Shown here: positions 1-8,830 of the stretch, one piece after another
Layout of the letters: every line of letters starts with the position of its first letter
Numbering within the stretch: the first letter of the stretch is position 1
NCBI RefSeq assembly: GCF_003985125.1
Contig: NZ_ML133565.1
Location: 602,417 to 666,416 of the forward strand
Origin: Rhizobium phaseoli
Lineage (GTDB): Bacteria > Pseudomonadota > Alphaproteobacteria > Rhizobiales > Rhizobiaceae
Reading direction: 5' to 3'
DNA length: 64,000 bases
Program-made: the position numbers and the translations under genes
Notes under the pieces: generated by a model
What the model saw: the letters and a program-made list of their open reading frames with translations, nothing else
What the model was told of the DNA's origin: nothing
Databases searched by the model: none

Positions 1-2
1 AG

Positions 3-827
3 GCCGACCTTCTGCATCTCAATCTGCCGTCGCATGCGGCTTACATGGAAACGGATCTGCCGGTTATGGCGGCGTGCCATTCCTGCGTCGTCACCTGGTT
101 CGCCGCCGTTCGCGGAAGCCAGGTGCCGCAGGACTGGCAGTGGCAATATCGGCTCAACCAGGCCGGTTTTGCGCGCGCGGATGCCGTGATAGCGCCGAGT
201 CGCAGCCATGCCGCAGCGATGCAAGCCGTCTACGGGCCAATCGCGGACCTCCAGGTCGTTCACAATGCGAGCGCTCTTCAAACGTCCGAGGAACCGAAGC
301 GGAATTTCGTTCTCGCTGCCGGGCGGTGGTGGGATGACGGGAAAAATGCCGCGGTTCTGGATGCTGCGGCAGGCATGACGCGCTGGCCCGTGGTGGCGGC
401 CGGCGCAAACAACGGTCCCAACGGACAATCGGTGCAGTTTCGCCATGCCGACCATCGCGGCGAGCTTCCGCATCCCCAGATGGCAGCCGCGATGCGGCAG
501 GCCGCCATCGTGGCTTCGCCTTCGATCTACGAGCCGTTCGGCCTTGCAGCTCTGGAGGGGGCGAGGGCGGGCGCGGCATTGGTACTCGCGGATATACCGA
601 CCTATCGGGAGATCTGGGAGGACGCCGCCCTGTTTGCCGATCCGCGTGATCCTGAGGCTTTTGCCGATGCGTTCAACACTCTTGCCGATGATCCGCAACG
701 GCGCGCTACGCTTGGATTGAAAGCGCGCGTGCGATCCGAGCGCTTCAGTCTCGACGCTCAAGCGAAGGCAATGTGCGGAATTTACTCCGGCATGTTTGGC
801 CGCCCCTTTTCAACAGCAGCGGAGTGA
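3..827 (+). CDS. GT4-type glycosyltransferase, 5' end cut by window
   Basis: The reading frame is open from base 3, so the start and the N-terminal donor/acceptor half lie outside the window; 274 residues are visible and the ATG at 45 is probably internal. The visible part is the C-terminal Rossmann half of a GT-B fold glycosyltransferase. It has a nucleotide-binding region around LAAGRWWDDGKN and the GT4 E-x7-E signature in EPFGLAALEG, whose two glutamates normally hold the nucleotide-sugar ribose and phosphate. It would transfer a sugar from a nucleotide donor onto a glycan acceptor in the cytoplasm. It lies two bases upstream of the next glycosyltransferase and is probably in the same operon. 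The family is clear; donor and linkage cannot be told. Confidence 0.8.
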   Translation, partial: ADLLHLNLPSHAAYMETDLPVMAACHSCVVTWFAAVRGSQVPQDWQWQYRLNQAGFARADAVIAPSRSHAAAMQAVYGPIADLQVVHNASALQTSEEPKRNFVLAAGRWWDDGKNAAVLDAAAGMTRWPVVAAGANNGPNGQSVQFRHADHRGELPHPQMAAAMRQAAIVASPSIYEPFGLAALEGARAGAALVLADIPTYREIWEDAALFADPRDPEAFADAFNTLADDPQRRATLGLKARVRSERFSLDAQAKAMCGIYSGMFGRPFSTAAE

Positions 828-829
828 TC

Positions 830-1960
830 ATGAAGTTCGTCTTTTATACCCATTCGCTGATTTCCGACTGGAATCATGGCAACGCACATTTCCTTCGCGG
901 CGTCATGCGGGATCTCCAGCGGCGCGGTCACGAAACGCTGGCATTGGAGCCGGAAGACGCCTGGAGCCGCACCAATCTCGTCAGCGATCAAGGGCCGGCC
1001 GCCGTCGAGCGTTTTCATCAGGTCTTTCCGCAGCATCGCTCGGATTTCTACGACGAGGCTTTCGACCACGAGGCGGCACTTGGCGATGCCGATGTCGTCA
1101 TCGTGCACGAGTGGACGGCACCGCGACTGGTCGAGAGCCTCGGGCGCATCCGGCGCAAAGGCGCTGGCTTCACCCTGCTCTTCCACGATACGCATCACCG
1201 GGCCGTCTCGGCCGAAGGGGACATCGCGTCGCTCATGCTTGACGATTACGACGGGGTGCTGGCCTTCGGGCAGACCTTGCGTGAGCGCTATCTTCGTGCA
1301 GGCTGGGGAAAGTCCGTCTTCACCTGGCACGAGGCAGCGGACGACGCGCTGTTTCGGCCGTTGCCGGATGTCGAGAAATCAGGAGACCTCATCTGGATCG
1401 GCAATTGGGGCGATGACGAGCGATCGGCTGAGATTGCCGAGTTCCTGATCCGGCCCGCCAGAGATCTGGCGCTGAAGACGATGGTTCGCGGCGTTCGCTA
1501 CCCTGACCATGCGCTGGATGAACTTCGTAACGCCGGCATCGCTTATGGCGGCTGGATCGCCAACGCCGATGTTCCGGCCGCCTTTGCTCGCCACAAAGTG
1601 ACGGTACACATCCCGCGGCGACCTTATGTCGAGCACCTGCCCGGTATTCCGACGATCAGGGTCTTCGAGGCACTAGCCTGCGGCATACCCCTGATCTCGG
1701 CACCTTGGGCTGATGTCGAGCATCTCTTCACCCCAGGCCGGGACTATCTGCCCGTCGGCAATGGCGAGGAGATGAAGAAGAGCCTGCGTGCCGTCCTCTT
1801 CGATACAGATCTCGCCGCGAGCCTCGCTGCAGCCGGTCTTGCGACCATCAAGGCGCGTCACACCTGCCGGCACCGCGTTGATGAGCTGCTGGAAATTCTG
1901 GCGAACTGCGGCACGAGCAAGGTCACTGCGAAGCTTCAGCCATGGGAGGCGGCGGAATGA
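830..1960 (+). CDS. CgeB-like glycosyltransferase 1
   Basis: 376 aa when started at the ATG at 830, which follows a GGAG at 821-824 and lies two bases after the previous stop; the frame also extends upstream to 773, but that would overlap the previous gene. The N-terminus (MKFVFYTHSL..WNHGNAHFLRG) fits the acceptor-side Rossmann fold. The C-terminal third carries the CgeB/glycosyltransferase group 1 signature VFEALACGIPLISAPW, followed by a short helical tail. CgeB-like enzymes are GT-B fold transferases first named from Bacillus spores but common in surface-glycan clusters. It is the first of three consecutive paralogues and overlaps the next by ATGA, implying translational coupling. No signal peptide or membrane segment is seen. 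Family call is good; substrate unknown. Confidence 0.75.
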   Translation: MKFVFYTHSLISDWNHGNAHFLRGVMRDLQRRGHETLALEPEDAWSRTNLVSDQGPAAVERFHQVFPQHRSDFYDEAFDHEAALGDADVVIVHEWTAPRLVESLGRIRRKGAGFTLLFHDTHHRAVSAEGDIASLMLDDYDGVLAFGQTLRERYLRAGWGKSVFTWHEAADDALFRPLPDVEKSGDLIWIGNWGDDERSAEIAEFLIRPARDLALKTMVRGVRYPDHALDELRNAGIAYGGWIANADVPAAFARHKVTVHIPRRPYVEHLPGIPTIRVFEALACGIPLISAPWADVEHLFTPGRDYLPVGNGEEMKKSLRAVLFDTDLAASLAAAGLATIKARHTCRHRVDELLEILANCGTSKVTAKLQPWEAAE

Positions 1961-3048
1961 AAATCGCATTTTACGGTTCGAGCCTCGTCTCTGCCTATTG
2001 GAATGGTGCCGCCACTTACTATCGCGGCTTGCTGCGGGCGCTCTCGGGGAAAGGCTATGAGATCACCTTTTACGAGCCCGACGTCTACGATCGGCAGAAA
2101 AACCGCGACATCGATCCACCGGACTGGTGCAGGGTCGTCGTCTACGAGGGAACGATCGACGCATTGAAGACCGTTGCCGGCGAAGCTGCCAGGGCCGATA
2201 TTGTCGTCAAGGCGAGCGGCGTCGGTTTCGAAGACGATCTGCTGCTGGAGGAAGTCCTTCGCAACGCGCGACCGCGAGCCCTGAAAATCTTCTGGGACGT
2301 CGATGCCCCGGCAACGCTTGCCGAACTCAGGGCCGATCCCGATCACCCGTTGGGCCGAGCGCTCCCGAAGATCGATCTTGTGCTGACCTATGGCGGCGGC
2401 GATCCTGTCGTGAGTGCATACCGCTCCATCGGGGCAGCCGAATGCATTCCTGTCTATAATGCGCTCGACCCGCAAACTCATCATCCGGTACCGGAGGACG
2501 GCCGCTTTGGCGCCGATCTCGGTTTCCTCGGCAATCGCCTGCCGGACCGGGAGGCCCGGGTCGAGCGCTTCTTCCTGGAGCCTGCCTCTCGTCTGCGGGA
2601 CCGGAAATTCCTGCTCGGTGGCTCCGGCTGGCAGGACAAGCCGATGTCGTCGAATGTCAACTACATCGGCCACGTGCCGACGCGCGACCACAACGCCTTC
2701 AACGTCACTCCCATGGCGGTTCTCAACATATCGCGTGCCAGCATGGCGGAGACCGGATTTTCGCCCGCGACGCGGGTCTTCGAGGCGGCCGGCGCCGGCG
2801 CCTGCCTCATTACCGATTACTGGCAGGGCATCGACCTGTTCCTTAAGCCCGACGAGGAGATTCTCGTTGCGCGCGATGGCGAGGATGTGGCTGCCCTGAT
2901 GGCTGGTCTGTCGCGCCGCGGCGCCCAGGAAATCGGAGAGCGGGCGCGCCGGCGCGTGCTGGCCGAGCACACATACGCCAATCGCGCCGAAACCGTGGAT
3001 GCGATCTTTCGCGCCCGCCTCGGCGCGCGCGTGGAGGCAGCGGAATGA
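1957..3048 (+). CDS. CgeB-like glycosyltransferase 2
   Basis: 363 aa from the ATG at 1957, which overlaps the upstream stop (ATGA) and has a purine-rich GGAGGCGG just upstream; an ATG at 1942 in frame would add five residues and overlap more. It starts MKIAFYGSSLVSAYWNGAATYYRG, parallel to its two neighbours, and has the C-terminal motif RVFEAAGAGACLITDYWQGI of CgeB-type transferases (Glyco_trans_1_2 class). It probably adds one sugar in the same glycan as its neighbours. The three proteins have the same length range and motif layout but clearly different sequence, so they are old tandem paralogues rather than a recent duplication. Soluble, cytoplasmic. Donor and acceptor unknown. Confidence 0.78.
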   Translation: MKIAFYGSSLVSAYWNGAATYYRGLLRALSGKGYEITFYEPDVYDRQKNRDIDPPDWCRVVVYEGTIDALKTVAGEAARADIVVKASGVGFEDDLLLEEVLRNARPRALKIFWDVDAPATLAELRADPDHPLGRALPKIDLVLTYGGGDPVVSAYRSIGAAECIPVYNALDPQTHHPVPEDGRFGADLGFLGNRLPDREARVERFFLEPASRLRDRKFLLGGSGWQDKPMSSNVNYIGHVPTRDHNAFNVTPMAVLNISRASMAETGFSPATRVFEAAGAGACLITDYWQGIDLFLKPDEEILVARDGEDVAALMAGLSRRGAQEIGERARRRVLAEHTYANRAETVDAIFRARLGARVEAAE

Positions 3049-4145
3049 CAAGGCCGCTCGACATCGTCTTCCTCGGCCTTTCGCTTTCCTCGTCCTGGGG
3101 AAACGGCCACGCGACGACCTATCGCGCGCTCATCAAAGGCTTGCGGCAGGATGCTCACCGCGTTCTGTTCCTGGAGCGAGATGTTCCCTGGTACGCCAAT
3201 CACAGGGACCTCGCTTCGCCTGACTTCTGCGAGCTCGGTTACTATTCCGATCTGAATGCCATGATCGAGCTTTACGGTGAAAGGCTGCGCAAGGCCGACG
3301 CCGTTATCGCGGGATCCTATGTACCGGATGGCGTGGCGCTGATCGACAGGCTCGCTGCGTTGGAGTTGAAAAGTCTCTGCTTCTACGACATCGACACGCC
3401 GGTGACCTTGGCCAAGCTCGACCGCGGCGATGAGGAATATCTGGCGCTGCGGCAGATACCGCTGTTCGACGCCTACTTCTCCTTCTCAGGAGGAGAGGTG
3501 CTGGCGCGATTGGAGCAGAACTACGGTGCACGGAGCGCCGTTGCCCTCTACTGCTCCGTCGATCAGGAGCGCTACGCAAATACGGGAGAGGCTGCCGCAT
3601 GGGATCTTGGCTATCTCGGAACCTACAGCCCGGACCGGCAGCCGACGCTGGAGCATCTCCTTCTGGAGCCGGCGCGCCGTCTGCCGGAGATGCGCTTCGT
3701 CGTCGCCGGATCGCAATTTCCTGATGAGATCGCGTGGCCGGCCAATGTCGAACGCATCAAGCATCTGGCGCCAGCCGAACATGCAAGTTTTTACAGCCGG
3801 CAGCGATTCACGCTGAACGTTACTCGCCGCGACATGATTGCTGCCGGCTGGTCTCCCAGTGTGCGACTCTTCGAGGCCGCCGCCTGCGGAACGCCGATCA
3901 TCAGCGACTTCTGGCGCGGCCTCGGCGAGCTATTGCCGGACGGGGAGGCCCTGTTCATAGCGCGCGCGCCGGAAGAGGTTGTGGCGCTGCTGAGGGAACT
4001 TCCCGACAGCGACCGCTTGTCGGTCGCGGCTGCCGCCAGGAAAGTGGTGATGAACAGTCATACGGGGGCTGCGCGTGCTCGCGAATTCGCCCGCGCTCTT
4101 TTGCAACTGCCCGCTAATCCAGCTTTGGACCGTATCTCAGCGTAA
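3045..4145 (+). CDS. CgeB-like glycosyltransferase 3
   Basis: 366 aa; the ATG at 3045 overlaps the preceding stop as ATGA. It opens with MTRPLDIVFLGLSLSSSWGNGHATTYRALIKG in pieces resembling the other two CgeB-like enzymes (G-N-G/A-H-A-T-x-YR). Around residue 280 it has SVRLFEAAACGTPIISDFW, the family's C-terminal nucleotide-sugar binding motif. The central segment WDLGYLGTYSPDRQPTLE is also typical of CgeB proteins, which often give the spacing between the two Rossmann domains. It ends 11 bases before the SDR gene. Likely role: third transfer step in a surface oligosaccharide. Family confidence is high, specificity unknown. Confidence 0.8.
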   Translation: MTRPLDIVFLGLSLSSSWGNGHATTYRALIKGLRQDAHRVLFLERDVPWYANHRDLASPDFCELGYYSDLNAMIELYGERLRKADAVIAGSYVPDGVALIDRLAALELKSLCFYDIDTPVTLAKLDRGDEEYLALRQIPLFDAYFSFSGGEVLARLEQNYGARSAVALYCSVDQERYANTGEAAAWDLGYLGTYSPDRQPTLEHLLLEPARRLPEMRFVVAGSQFPDEIAWPANVERIKHLAPAEHASFYSRQRFTLNVTRRDMIAAGWSPSVRLFEAAACGTPIISDFWRGLGELLPDGEALFIARAPEEVVALLRELPDSDRLSVAAAARKVVMNSHTGAARAREFARALLQLPANPALDRISA

Positions 4146-4156
4146 GGAGAGTATCG

Positions 4157-5203
4157 ATGCTTCACGTCAATCATCGCCGGAAAGGAAAGACTGCTCTGGT
4201 TGCAGGGGGCGCCGGCTTTGTCGGCTCGCATCTCTGTGATGCTCTTCTCGGCCGCGGCGATACGGTCATCTGCGTAGACAGCTACATTACCGGGTCGCGG
4301 GACAATGTGAGGCCGCTGATGAATCATCCGGGTTTCCGGCTTATCGAAGAGGATATTTGTGCAGTCCTGAAGATCGACGAGCCTCTTGACCAGATCTACA
4401 ATCTGGCCTGCGCTGCATCGCCGCCGCAATATCAGGCGGATCCGGTTCATACGATGATGACTTGTGTCGCCGGCACGGGCAACCTTCTCGCGTTGGCCGA
4501 ACAGCACGGGGCATCCTTCCTCCAGGCCTCGACAAGCGAGGTCTATGGCGACCCGGCCGAGCATCCGCAGCGAGAGGATTATCGCGGCAACGTCAGCTGC
4601 ACGGGGCCACGCGCCTGCTACGACGAGGGAAAGCGCGCCGCCGAAGCTCTCTGCTTCGACATGCTGCGGGTCAGGCGCGTCGACGCACGGGTCGCCCGCA
4701 TCTTCAACACCTATGGACCGCGCATGCAGGCCAATGACGGCCGGATCGTCTCCAACCTGATCGTGCAGGCCCTGTCCGGGAAGCCTCTGACCATCTATGG
4801 AAGCGGCACACAGACGCGATCCTTCTGCTATGTCAGCGATCTTGTCGGTGGTCTCATAGCCCTGATGAACGTGCGGCCAAACCCCGGCATGCCTGTCAAC
4901 CTCGGCAATCCTGGGGAGTTCACCATCAATGAGCTTGCCGAGATGGTTCGTTCAATGATGGCGGTTCGGACCGTGCTCGCCTACAAGGCGCTGCCGAAGG
5001 ACGATCCCCAGCGTCGCCGGCCTGATATTTCCCGCGCGATGGAGCTTCTCGATTGGCAGCCGACGGTACCGCTTGCCGAAGGGCTGCGATATACAATCGA
5101 CTGGTTTGCCGCCAATCTGGACGATAGCCCACGCAAGCGAACAGGAGCGCCTCGCTCTCGTCGCAGAATGGCGGCCTCGCAGGCCGCCTCCCTGGAGAGC
5201 TGA
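4157..5203 (+). CDS. NAD-dependent sugar epimerase/dehydratase, UDP-glucuronate decarboxylase-like
   Basis: 348 aa extended SDR. The NAD-binding glycine motif GGAGFVGSHL is at about residues 17-26, TSEVYGDP near 127, and the catalytic Y155-x3-K159 pair in [15 protein letters not shown] and [13 protein letters not shown] are the substrate-side blocks characteristic of UDP-glucuronate decarboxylases (UXS, UDP-GlcA to UDP-xylose) and close relatives. SD AAGGAG lies at 4144-4149, 7 bases before the ATG. The basic tail after residue 320 is not typical. A second homologue at 29250 keeps the same core; this one diverges more (CAASPPQYQADP instead of [12 protein letters not shown]), so it may use a different 4-keto sugar reaction. 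It sits between glycosyltransferases and a methyltransferase. Confidence 0.8.
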   Translation: MLHVNHRRKGKTALVAGGAGFVGSHLCDALLGRGDTVICVDSYITGSRDNVRPLMNHPGFRLIEEDICAVLKIDEPLDQIYNLACAASPPQYQADPVHTMMTCVAGTGNLLALAEQHGASFLQASTSEVYGDPAEHPQREDYRGNVSCTGPRACYDEGKRAAEALCFDMLRVRRVDARVARIFNTYGPRMQANDGRIVSNLIVQALSGKPLTIYGSGTQTRSFCYVSDLVGGLIALMNVRPNPGMPVNLGNPGEFTINELAEMVRSMMAVRTVLAYKALPKDDPQRRRPDISRAMELLDWQPTVPLAEGLRYTIDWFAANLDDSPRKRTGAPRSRRRMAASQAASLES

Positions 5204-5221
5204 TCGAAAGGCGGATGCACG

Positions 5222-5956
5222 ATGATGAACCCGTCTTTGAAACGGCGTATCAAAGAATTGGGCCCCTGGTTCCATAATATGCGGCTGGGGGAGATCGAGA
5301 CCGCGCCGGACCATTTTCTCGGCGACTACCCGGCATTCAAATGGGACGGTTTCAAACATGTGGTGCCTGACGATCTTGCAGGCCGCAGCGTTCTTGATAT
5401 CGGCTGTAATGCCGGATTTTATACCCTCGAGATGAAACGCCGCAACGCGGGCCGGGTTCTCGGCATCGATAGTGATCCACGCTATCTCGAACAGGCCCGT
5501 TTCGCCGCCGATCATTTTGCCCTCGACATCGAGTTCAGGCAGATGTCGGTTTATGAGGTTGCACAACTCGGCGAAACCTTCGATCTCGTGCTCTTCATGG
5601 GTGTCCTTTACCACCTGCGCCATCCGTTGCTGGCACTTGATCTGCTCTACGAACACGTGGTTGGCGATCTCATGCTGTTCCAATGTCTGCAGCGGGGCGA
5701 GGAGCGGATTGCCCCGCTTCAAGATGACTATGAATTTTCGGAATGGAACGTTTTCGACCGGCGGGACTACCCGACGCTGTTCTTCGTCGAAGAGCGCTAT
5801 GCGGCCGATCCTACCAACTGGTTCATCCCGAACAAGGCAGCGGTCGAAGCCATGTTGCGAAGCTCCGGATTTGTGTTGGAGGCAAATCCCGAGCGCGAGG
5901 TTTATCTTTGTCGCCGAGGCCGGCGGCCCTACATGGTCGAGCCGCCGCCCGCTTGA
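5222..5956 (+). CDS. SAM-dependent methyltransferase (TIGR04290-like)
   Basis: 244 aa. A class I methyltransferase fold is shown by motif I VLDIGCNAG at residues 57-65, an acidic residue after GRVLGID for SAM ribose binding, and the FDLVLFMGVLYHLRHPLLAL block typical of CmoB-like enzymes. The opening (LGPWFHNM.. and DHFLGDYPAFKWDGF) recalls the TIGR04290 methyltransferase family as I remember it; that family assignment is from memory. It is the last gene of the first glycosyltransferase operon, 18 bases after the SDR gene, so O-methylation of a sugar or lipid-linked glycan is the simplest inference. A tRNA-modifying role like CmoB is less likely in this context. Confidence 0.75.
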   Translation: MMNPSLKRRIKELGPWFHNMRLGEIETAPDHFLGDYPAFKWDGFKHVVPDDLAGRSVLDIGCNAGFYTLEMKRRNAGRVLGIDSDPRYLEQARFAADHFALDIEFRQMSVYEVAQLGETFDLVLFMGVLYHLRHPLLALDLLYEHVVGDLMLFQCLQRGEERIAPLQDDYEFSEWNVFDRRDYPTLFFVEERYAADPTNWFIPNKAAVEAMLRSSGFVLEANPEREVYLCRRGRRPYMVEPPPA

Positions 5957-5989
5957 GGCGATCGCTCGACAGGACAATGCAGGTCCACA

Positions 5990-6904
5990 ATGTTGAAAGG
6001 TACGGGACCGTTTTCGTTTGCCATTGTTGCGATCCTCGTCATCGCGACCTTGGTCTGGTTCGTGACCAAACCGCATCCGCTTTTTGCTGCCGGAGATCCT
6101 CGATTAACGCCCGGGGATGCGGAGCGGGGCCGATTGGTATTTGCCGCGGGCGGCTGCGCCTCCTGCCATGCTTCACCGGGTCAACCCGATCGCCTGAAAC
6201 TGGGCGGCGACCTCGCTCTGGCCTCCCCTTATGGAACGTTTCGGGTCCCAAATATTTCGCCCGATCCGCAGGCCGGCATCGGCTCATGGTCGGTCGCCGA
6301 TCTGGCTAATGCGCTGATTGCCGGCGTGTCTCCGTCGGGACGGCATTACTATCCCGTGTTTCCATATGCCAGCTACACCGGCATGACGCTTGACGATATC
6401 AGGGACCTCTATGCCTATCTGCACACGCTTCGGCCGGTCGCGGAGCGTCCGCAGCCGCACGATATCGATCCGATTTTTCGCATTCGACGCTTCGTCGGCT
6501 TCTGGAAGCTGCTCTTCTTTCATCAAGGCCGGCCGGGGGGGAATCCGCTCGGCGATCCGATGCATGATCGCGGAGCCTATCTGGTCGAAGCGCTCGGCCA
6601 TTGCGCCGAGTGCCATTCCTCGCGCAACATCTTCGGCGCAATCAAGCCCAAAACCCGGTTTGCCGGAGGGGTGAGTTCCGAAGGCGTCGGCTTTAATCCG
6701 AACATCACGCCGGAGGGCATCGGCTCGTGGTCCGAGCAGGATATCGCCGAAATGCTTCGGAGCGGCAAGACGCCCGATCACGGTTATGTCGGCTGGTCCA
6801 TGGCCGATGTCGTGGAGAACACATCCGAGCTTTCCGAGCCGGACCGCATCGCCATGGCTCGATATCTGAAGTCGTTGCCGCCGCGACCGACGCCGCATCC
6901 GTAA
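5990..6904 (+). CDS. Membrane-anchored diheme cytochrome c
   Basis: 304 aa. Residues 8-25 form an uncleaved signal-anchor (FSFAIVAILVIATLVWFV), placing the rest in the periplasm. Two c-type heme sites are present: C56-A-S-C59-H60 and C205-A-E-C208-H209. NISPDPQAGIGSWS and its second-half counterpart NITPEGIGSWSEQDI mark two homologous cytochrome c domains, as in the gluconate/alcohol dehydrogenase cytochrome subunits and related electron carriers. Each heme domain probably uses a methionine as sixth ligand. The gene is 33 bases downstream of, and parallel to, the methyltransferase, but converges on the respiratory operon at 7360-14901, so it probably belongs functionally with the oxidase. It may deliver electrons from a quinone or dehydrogenase to that oxidase. 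Confidence 0.85.
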   Translation: MLKGTGPFSFAIVAILVIATLVWFVTKPHPLFAAGDPRLTPGDAERGRLVFAAGGCASCHASPGQPDRLKLGGDLALASPYGTFRVPNISPDPQAGIGSWSVADLANALIAGVSPSGRHYYPVFPYASYTGMTLDDIRDLYAYLHTLRPVAERPQPHDIDPIFRIRRFVGFWKLLFFHQGRPGGNPLGDPMHDRGAYLVEALGHCAECHSSRNIFGAIKPKTRFAGGVSSEGVGFNPNITPEGIGSWSEQDIAEMLRSGKTPDHGYVGWSMADVVENTSELSEPDRIAMARYLKSLPPRPTPHP

Positions 6905-6937
6905 ATCAGGTGAACGGTTTTGCCGTCGCTCAATGCC

Positions 6938-7360
6938 TCAACGGCCATAGAGATAGGCGGCGAGGTCACGGGCCTCCGCTTCGGAAATGCCGGTGGCCGG
7001 CATCGCGGTCTTCGGCGAATAGGCTTGCGGCGTAACGATCCAGCCGACCAGATTATCGGCGGAATTGTTGAGCACGCCGGCAATATAGACTCGTTCGCGC
7101 AGACCGGACAGGTCGCCGCCGACCTTGCCGTCGGCGCCCTCTATGCCCGGAATCGTGTGGCATCCGGCGCAGCCATAGCGGCGGAAGATCGCCGGTGCGC
7201 GTGCGGGATTGCCTTTCGTTATCGCGATCGCAGCGGCTTGGCGTTCGGAGCGCTGGCGATAAATGTCGGTCAAGAACACCGCTGCCGCCAAGCTAATCAT
7301 GCAGGCAGCCGCCACGAAAGCAGGCCGAAGCGAGTTACGGGGCAACGATGTGCGTTCCAC
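6938..7360 (-). CDS. Small membrane-anchored monoheme cytochrome c
   Basis: 140 aa. One N-terminal hydrophobic segment (about residues 13-32) anchors a single class I cytochrome c domain. The heme site is C64-A-G-C67-H68, followed by TIPG, and the probable distal methionine is in KTAMPATG near the C-terminus. It is the last gene of the fdhF-like/oxidase operon and its start lies 26 bases inside the end of the CtaG-like gene, a strong sign of co-transcription and coupling. Likely role: periplasmic electron donor to the oxidase encoded upstream. The C-terminal helix EAEARDLAAYLYGR is typical of cytochrome c. Confidence 0.88.
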   Translation of the reverse strand: MERTSLPRNSLRPAFVAAACMISLAAAVFLTDIYRQRSERQAAAIAITKGNPARAPAIFRRYGCAGCHTIPGIEGADGKVGGDLSGLRERVYIAGVLNNSADNLVGWIVTPQAYSPKTAMPATGISEAEARDLAAYLYGR

Positions 7361-8231
7361 CTGCGCCTCCTTTTCCCGAATCTCTGATCCACAACGCGGT
7401 CAGCGTCAGCGCTGCGATGGCGTAGATGGTTCCTGCTGGCACCCACATCACCAGGCCCGCCACCTGCTGATCCTCGAGCGGCGACAGCCCCCAGGTCTCG
7501 GCGGCTCGCGTCTGCACCCCATAGAGCACCCTCGGCGCAAGTGCGATCAGCGCGCCGAGAATGCTCATATGCAGCATGGTCAAAAAGACGTGCCAGGCGG
7601 CCAGCCCGCGGTTCTTCTTCCAGATGACGGACCACCAGAAAAGGACGGCGCTCACGAAAAAGCAAAGGTGTTGCAGGCGGTGGAGGGGAAGGCTGTCTAT
7701 CGTAGCGTCGAACAGGATCGGCGCGTGCCAGGCCCAGATCGCCACGCCGTGCAGCAGTGTCGCCACTGTGCCGTTGCTGAGACAGTTCCACGCGCTGCGC
7801 GTGGCGTTTGAAGCAAGTGCCCGCCCCGTCTGGCGCCTGACGATCTTCGGTAGTCCCCAGAGCAGCATCGCCGAGGGCCGCGCCAACACGATTAGCGGCG
7901 CCGAAACCGCCATAACCAATTCATGTTCGATCATGTGGAAGGTGAACAGCTGCTCACCCAGCCAGTGCAGGGGAGAGACGAGCGCGCCGGCCAGAACGAG
8001 CCAGCCGGTCCAGAAGGTCGCGACCCGCTGCACGAAGGCACGACGGCTTTCGGCCGATCGAGACCGGAAGCGAAGGCTGCCGCATGCAAATAAGGCCGCG
8101 CTGAGGCCCAGCGGCATAACGATCCAGAGGTCCATGGTCCATGGCAAGGAGACGGAATGGACATGGCCGTCATGGGCCGACGCAGGTGCCGCCATAGTCA
8201 CCAGAAAGGAGATCGTGGTTGCTGTTCTCAT
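7335..8231 (-). CDS. CtaG-like (caa3-type) cytochrome oxidase assembly membrane protein
   Basis: 298 aa from the ATG at 8231-8229, which forms an ATGA overlap with the stop of the subunit III gene. A signal-like start (MRTATTISFLVTMAAPASA) is followed by HDGH, then six or seven membrane segments with the histidine-containing motifs FHMIEHELVMAVSAPLIVLARP, WAWHAPILFDATIDSLPLHRLQH and FLTMLHMSILGALIAL in successive helices. These are the marks of the Bacillus CtaG / caa3_CtaG family, which helps mature the copper centre of caa3-type oxidases; this differs from the Cox11-type protein also called CtaG. Its operon position immediately after the oxidase subunits supports an assembly role. The same frame stays open further upstream but only as a shadow of the previous genes. 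Confidence 0.85.
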   Translation of the reverse strand: MRTATTISFLVTMAAPASAHDGHVHSVSLPWTMDLWIVMPLGLSAALFACGSLRFRSRSAESRRAFVQRVATFWTGWLVLAGALVSPLHWLGEQLFTFHMIEHELVMAVSAPLIVLARPSAMLLWGLPKIVRRQTGRALASNATRSAWNCLSNGTVATLLHGVAIWAWHAPILFDATIDSLPLHRLQHLCFFVSAVLFWWSVIWKKNRGLAAWHVFLTMLHMSILGALIALAPRVLYGVQTRAAETWGLSPLEDQQVAGLVMWVPAGTIYAIAALTLTALWIRDSGKGGAGGTHIVAP

Positions 8232-8830
8232 AGCCGCGGCACCCAATAGATGCATCCGTAGAGAGGAAGCCAGGCGAGGACGACAAAGTTCCAGTAAAGC
8301 GCGTTGTCTTCGACGTCGCCGTAGCGGCGGGTGTTGTCTGCATGCTTGGAAAACATCAGGCAGGCGAGAACGATGGTGTCGATGAGATCGGTGACGATGT
8401 GGGTGGTGTGAAGACCAAGGATCGTCCAGGTGATCGATCCGTAGGCGTCGTCGTCCCAGCTTATATGAAGGGCAGGAAATTCGAAGAAGCGGGGGATGAG
8501 CGGTATCGCGCCCATGAAGGTCATGGCGATCAGTCCCAGGCGCACCTTGCGCAGGTCCTTGCGTTGCGCCCACCGCGACACCAGCATATTCGGCACGATG
8601 CTGACGAGAAGCAGCAGGGTCAGCACCGTGCCCGGAAGAAGGTCCGGAGGAGGGGCTTCGATCGGCCAACGCGGCGCCAGGCTCATGAGGTAGAAATAGA
8701 CCGCGATTGTCAGTGCAAATCCCATGCCTTCGATCAACATGAAAGCGCCGGTGCCCCAGAAGGTCAGGCTCGCGCTGCCCGTTCCATGCAGGGGAAGCTT
8801 CGACAGGTCGAGCGCGATGCGTTCTTTCAT
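8228..8830 (-). CDS. coxO: Cytochrome c oxidase subunit III (CoxO-like)
   Basis: 200 aa, started at the ATG at 8830-8828, which overlaps the stop of the subunit I gene as ATGA. Five hydrophobic segments match the shorter, five-helix bacterial subunit III. The motif TILGLHTTHIVTDLIDT matches the helix with the family GLH..H pattern. LYWNFVVLAWLPLY near the C-terminus replaces the usual WHFVDxVW, so the common histidine there is an asparagine. Subunit III stabilises subunit I in heme-copper oxidases. The same reading frame runs on far upstream as an antisense-free shadow of the subunit I gene, so the start is set by the overlap and the GAGG-type SD. The symbol follows the similarity of the whole set to rhizobial CoxMNO. 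Confidence 0.82.
   Translation of the reverse strand: MKERIALDLSKLPLHGTGSASLTFWGTGAFMLIEGMGFALTIAVYFYLMSLAPRWPIEAPPPDLLPGTVLTLLLLVSIVPNMLVSRWAQRKDLRKVRLGLIAMTFMGAIPLIPRFFEFPALHISWDDDAYGSITWTILGLHTTHIVTDLIDTIVLACLMFSKHADNTRRYGDVEDNALYWNFVVLAWLPLYGCIYWVPRL

Noticed and set aside
4952..6076. A 374-codon minus-strand frame across the SDR/methyltransferase junction
   Set aside because: Both genes beneath it are clear enzymes on the plus strand with good starts.
6905..6937. Terminator between the two convergent cytochrome genes
   Set aside because: Only a 4-base ACGG/CCGT stem is visible, too weak to call.
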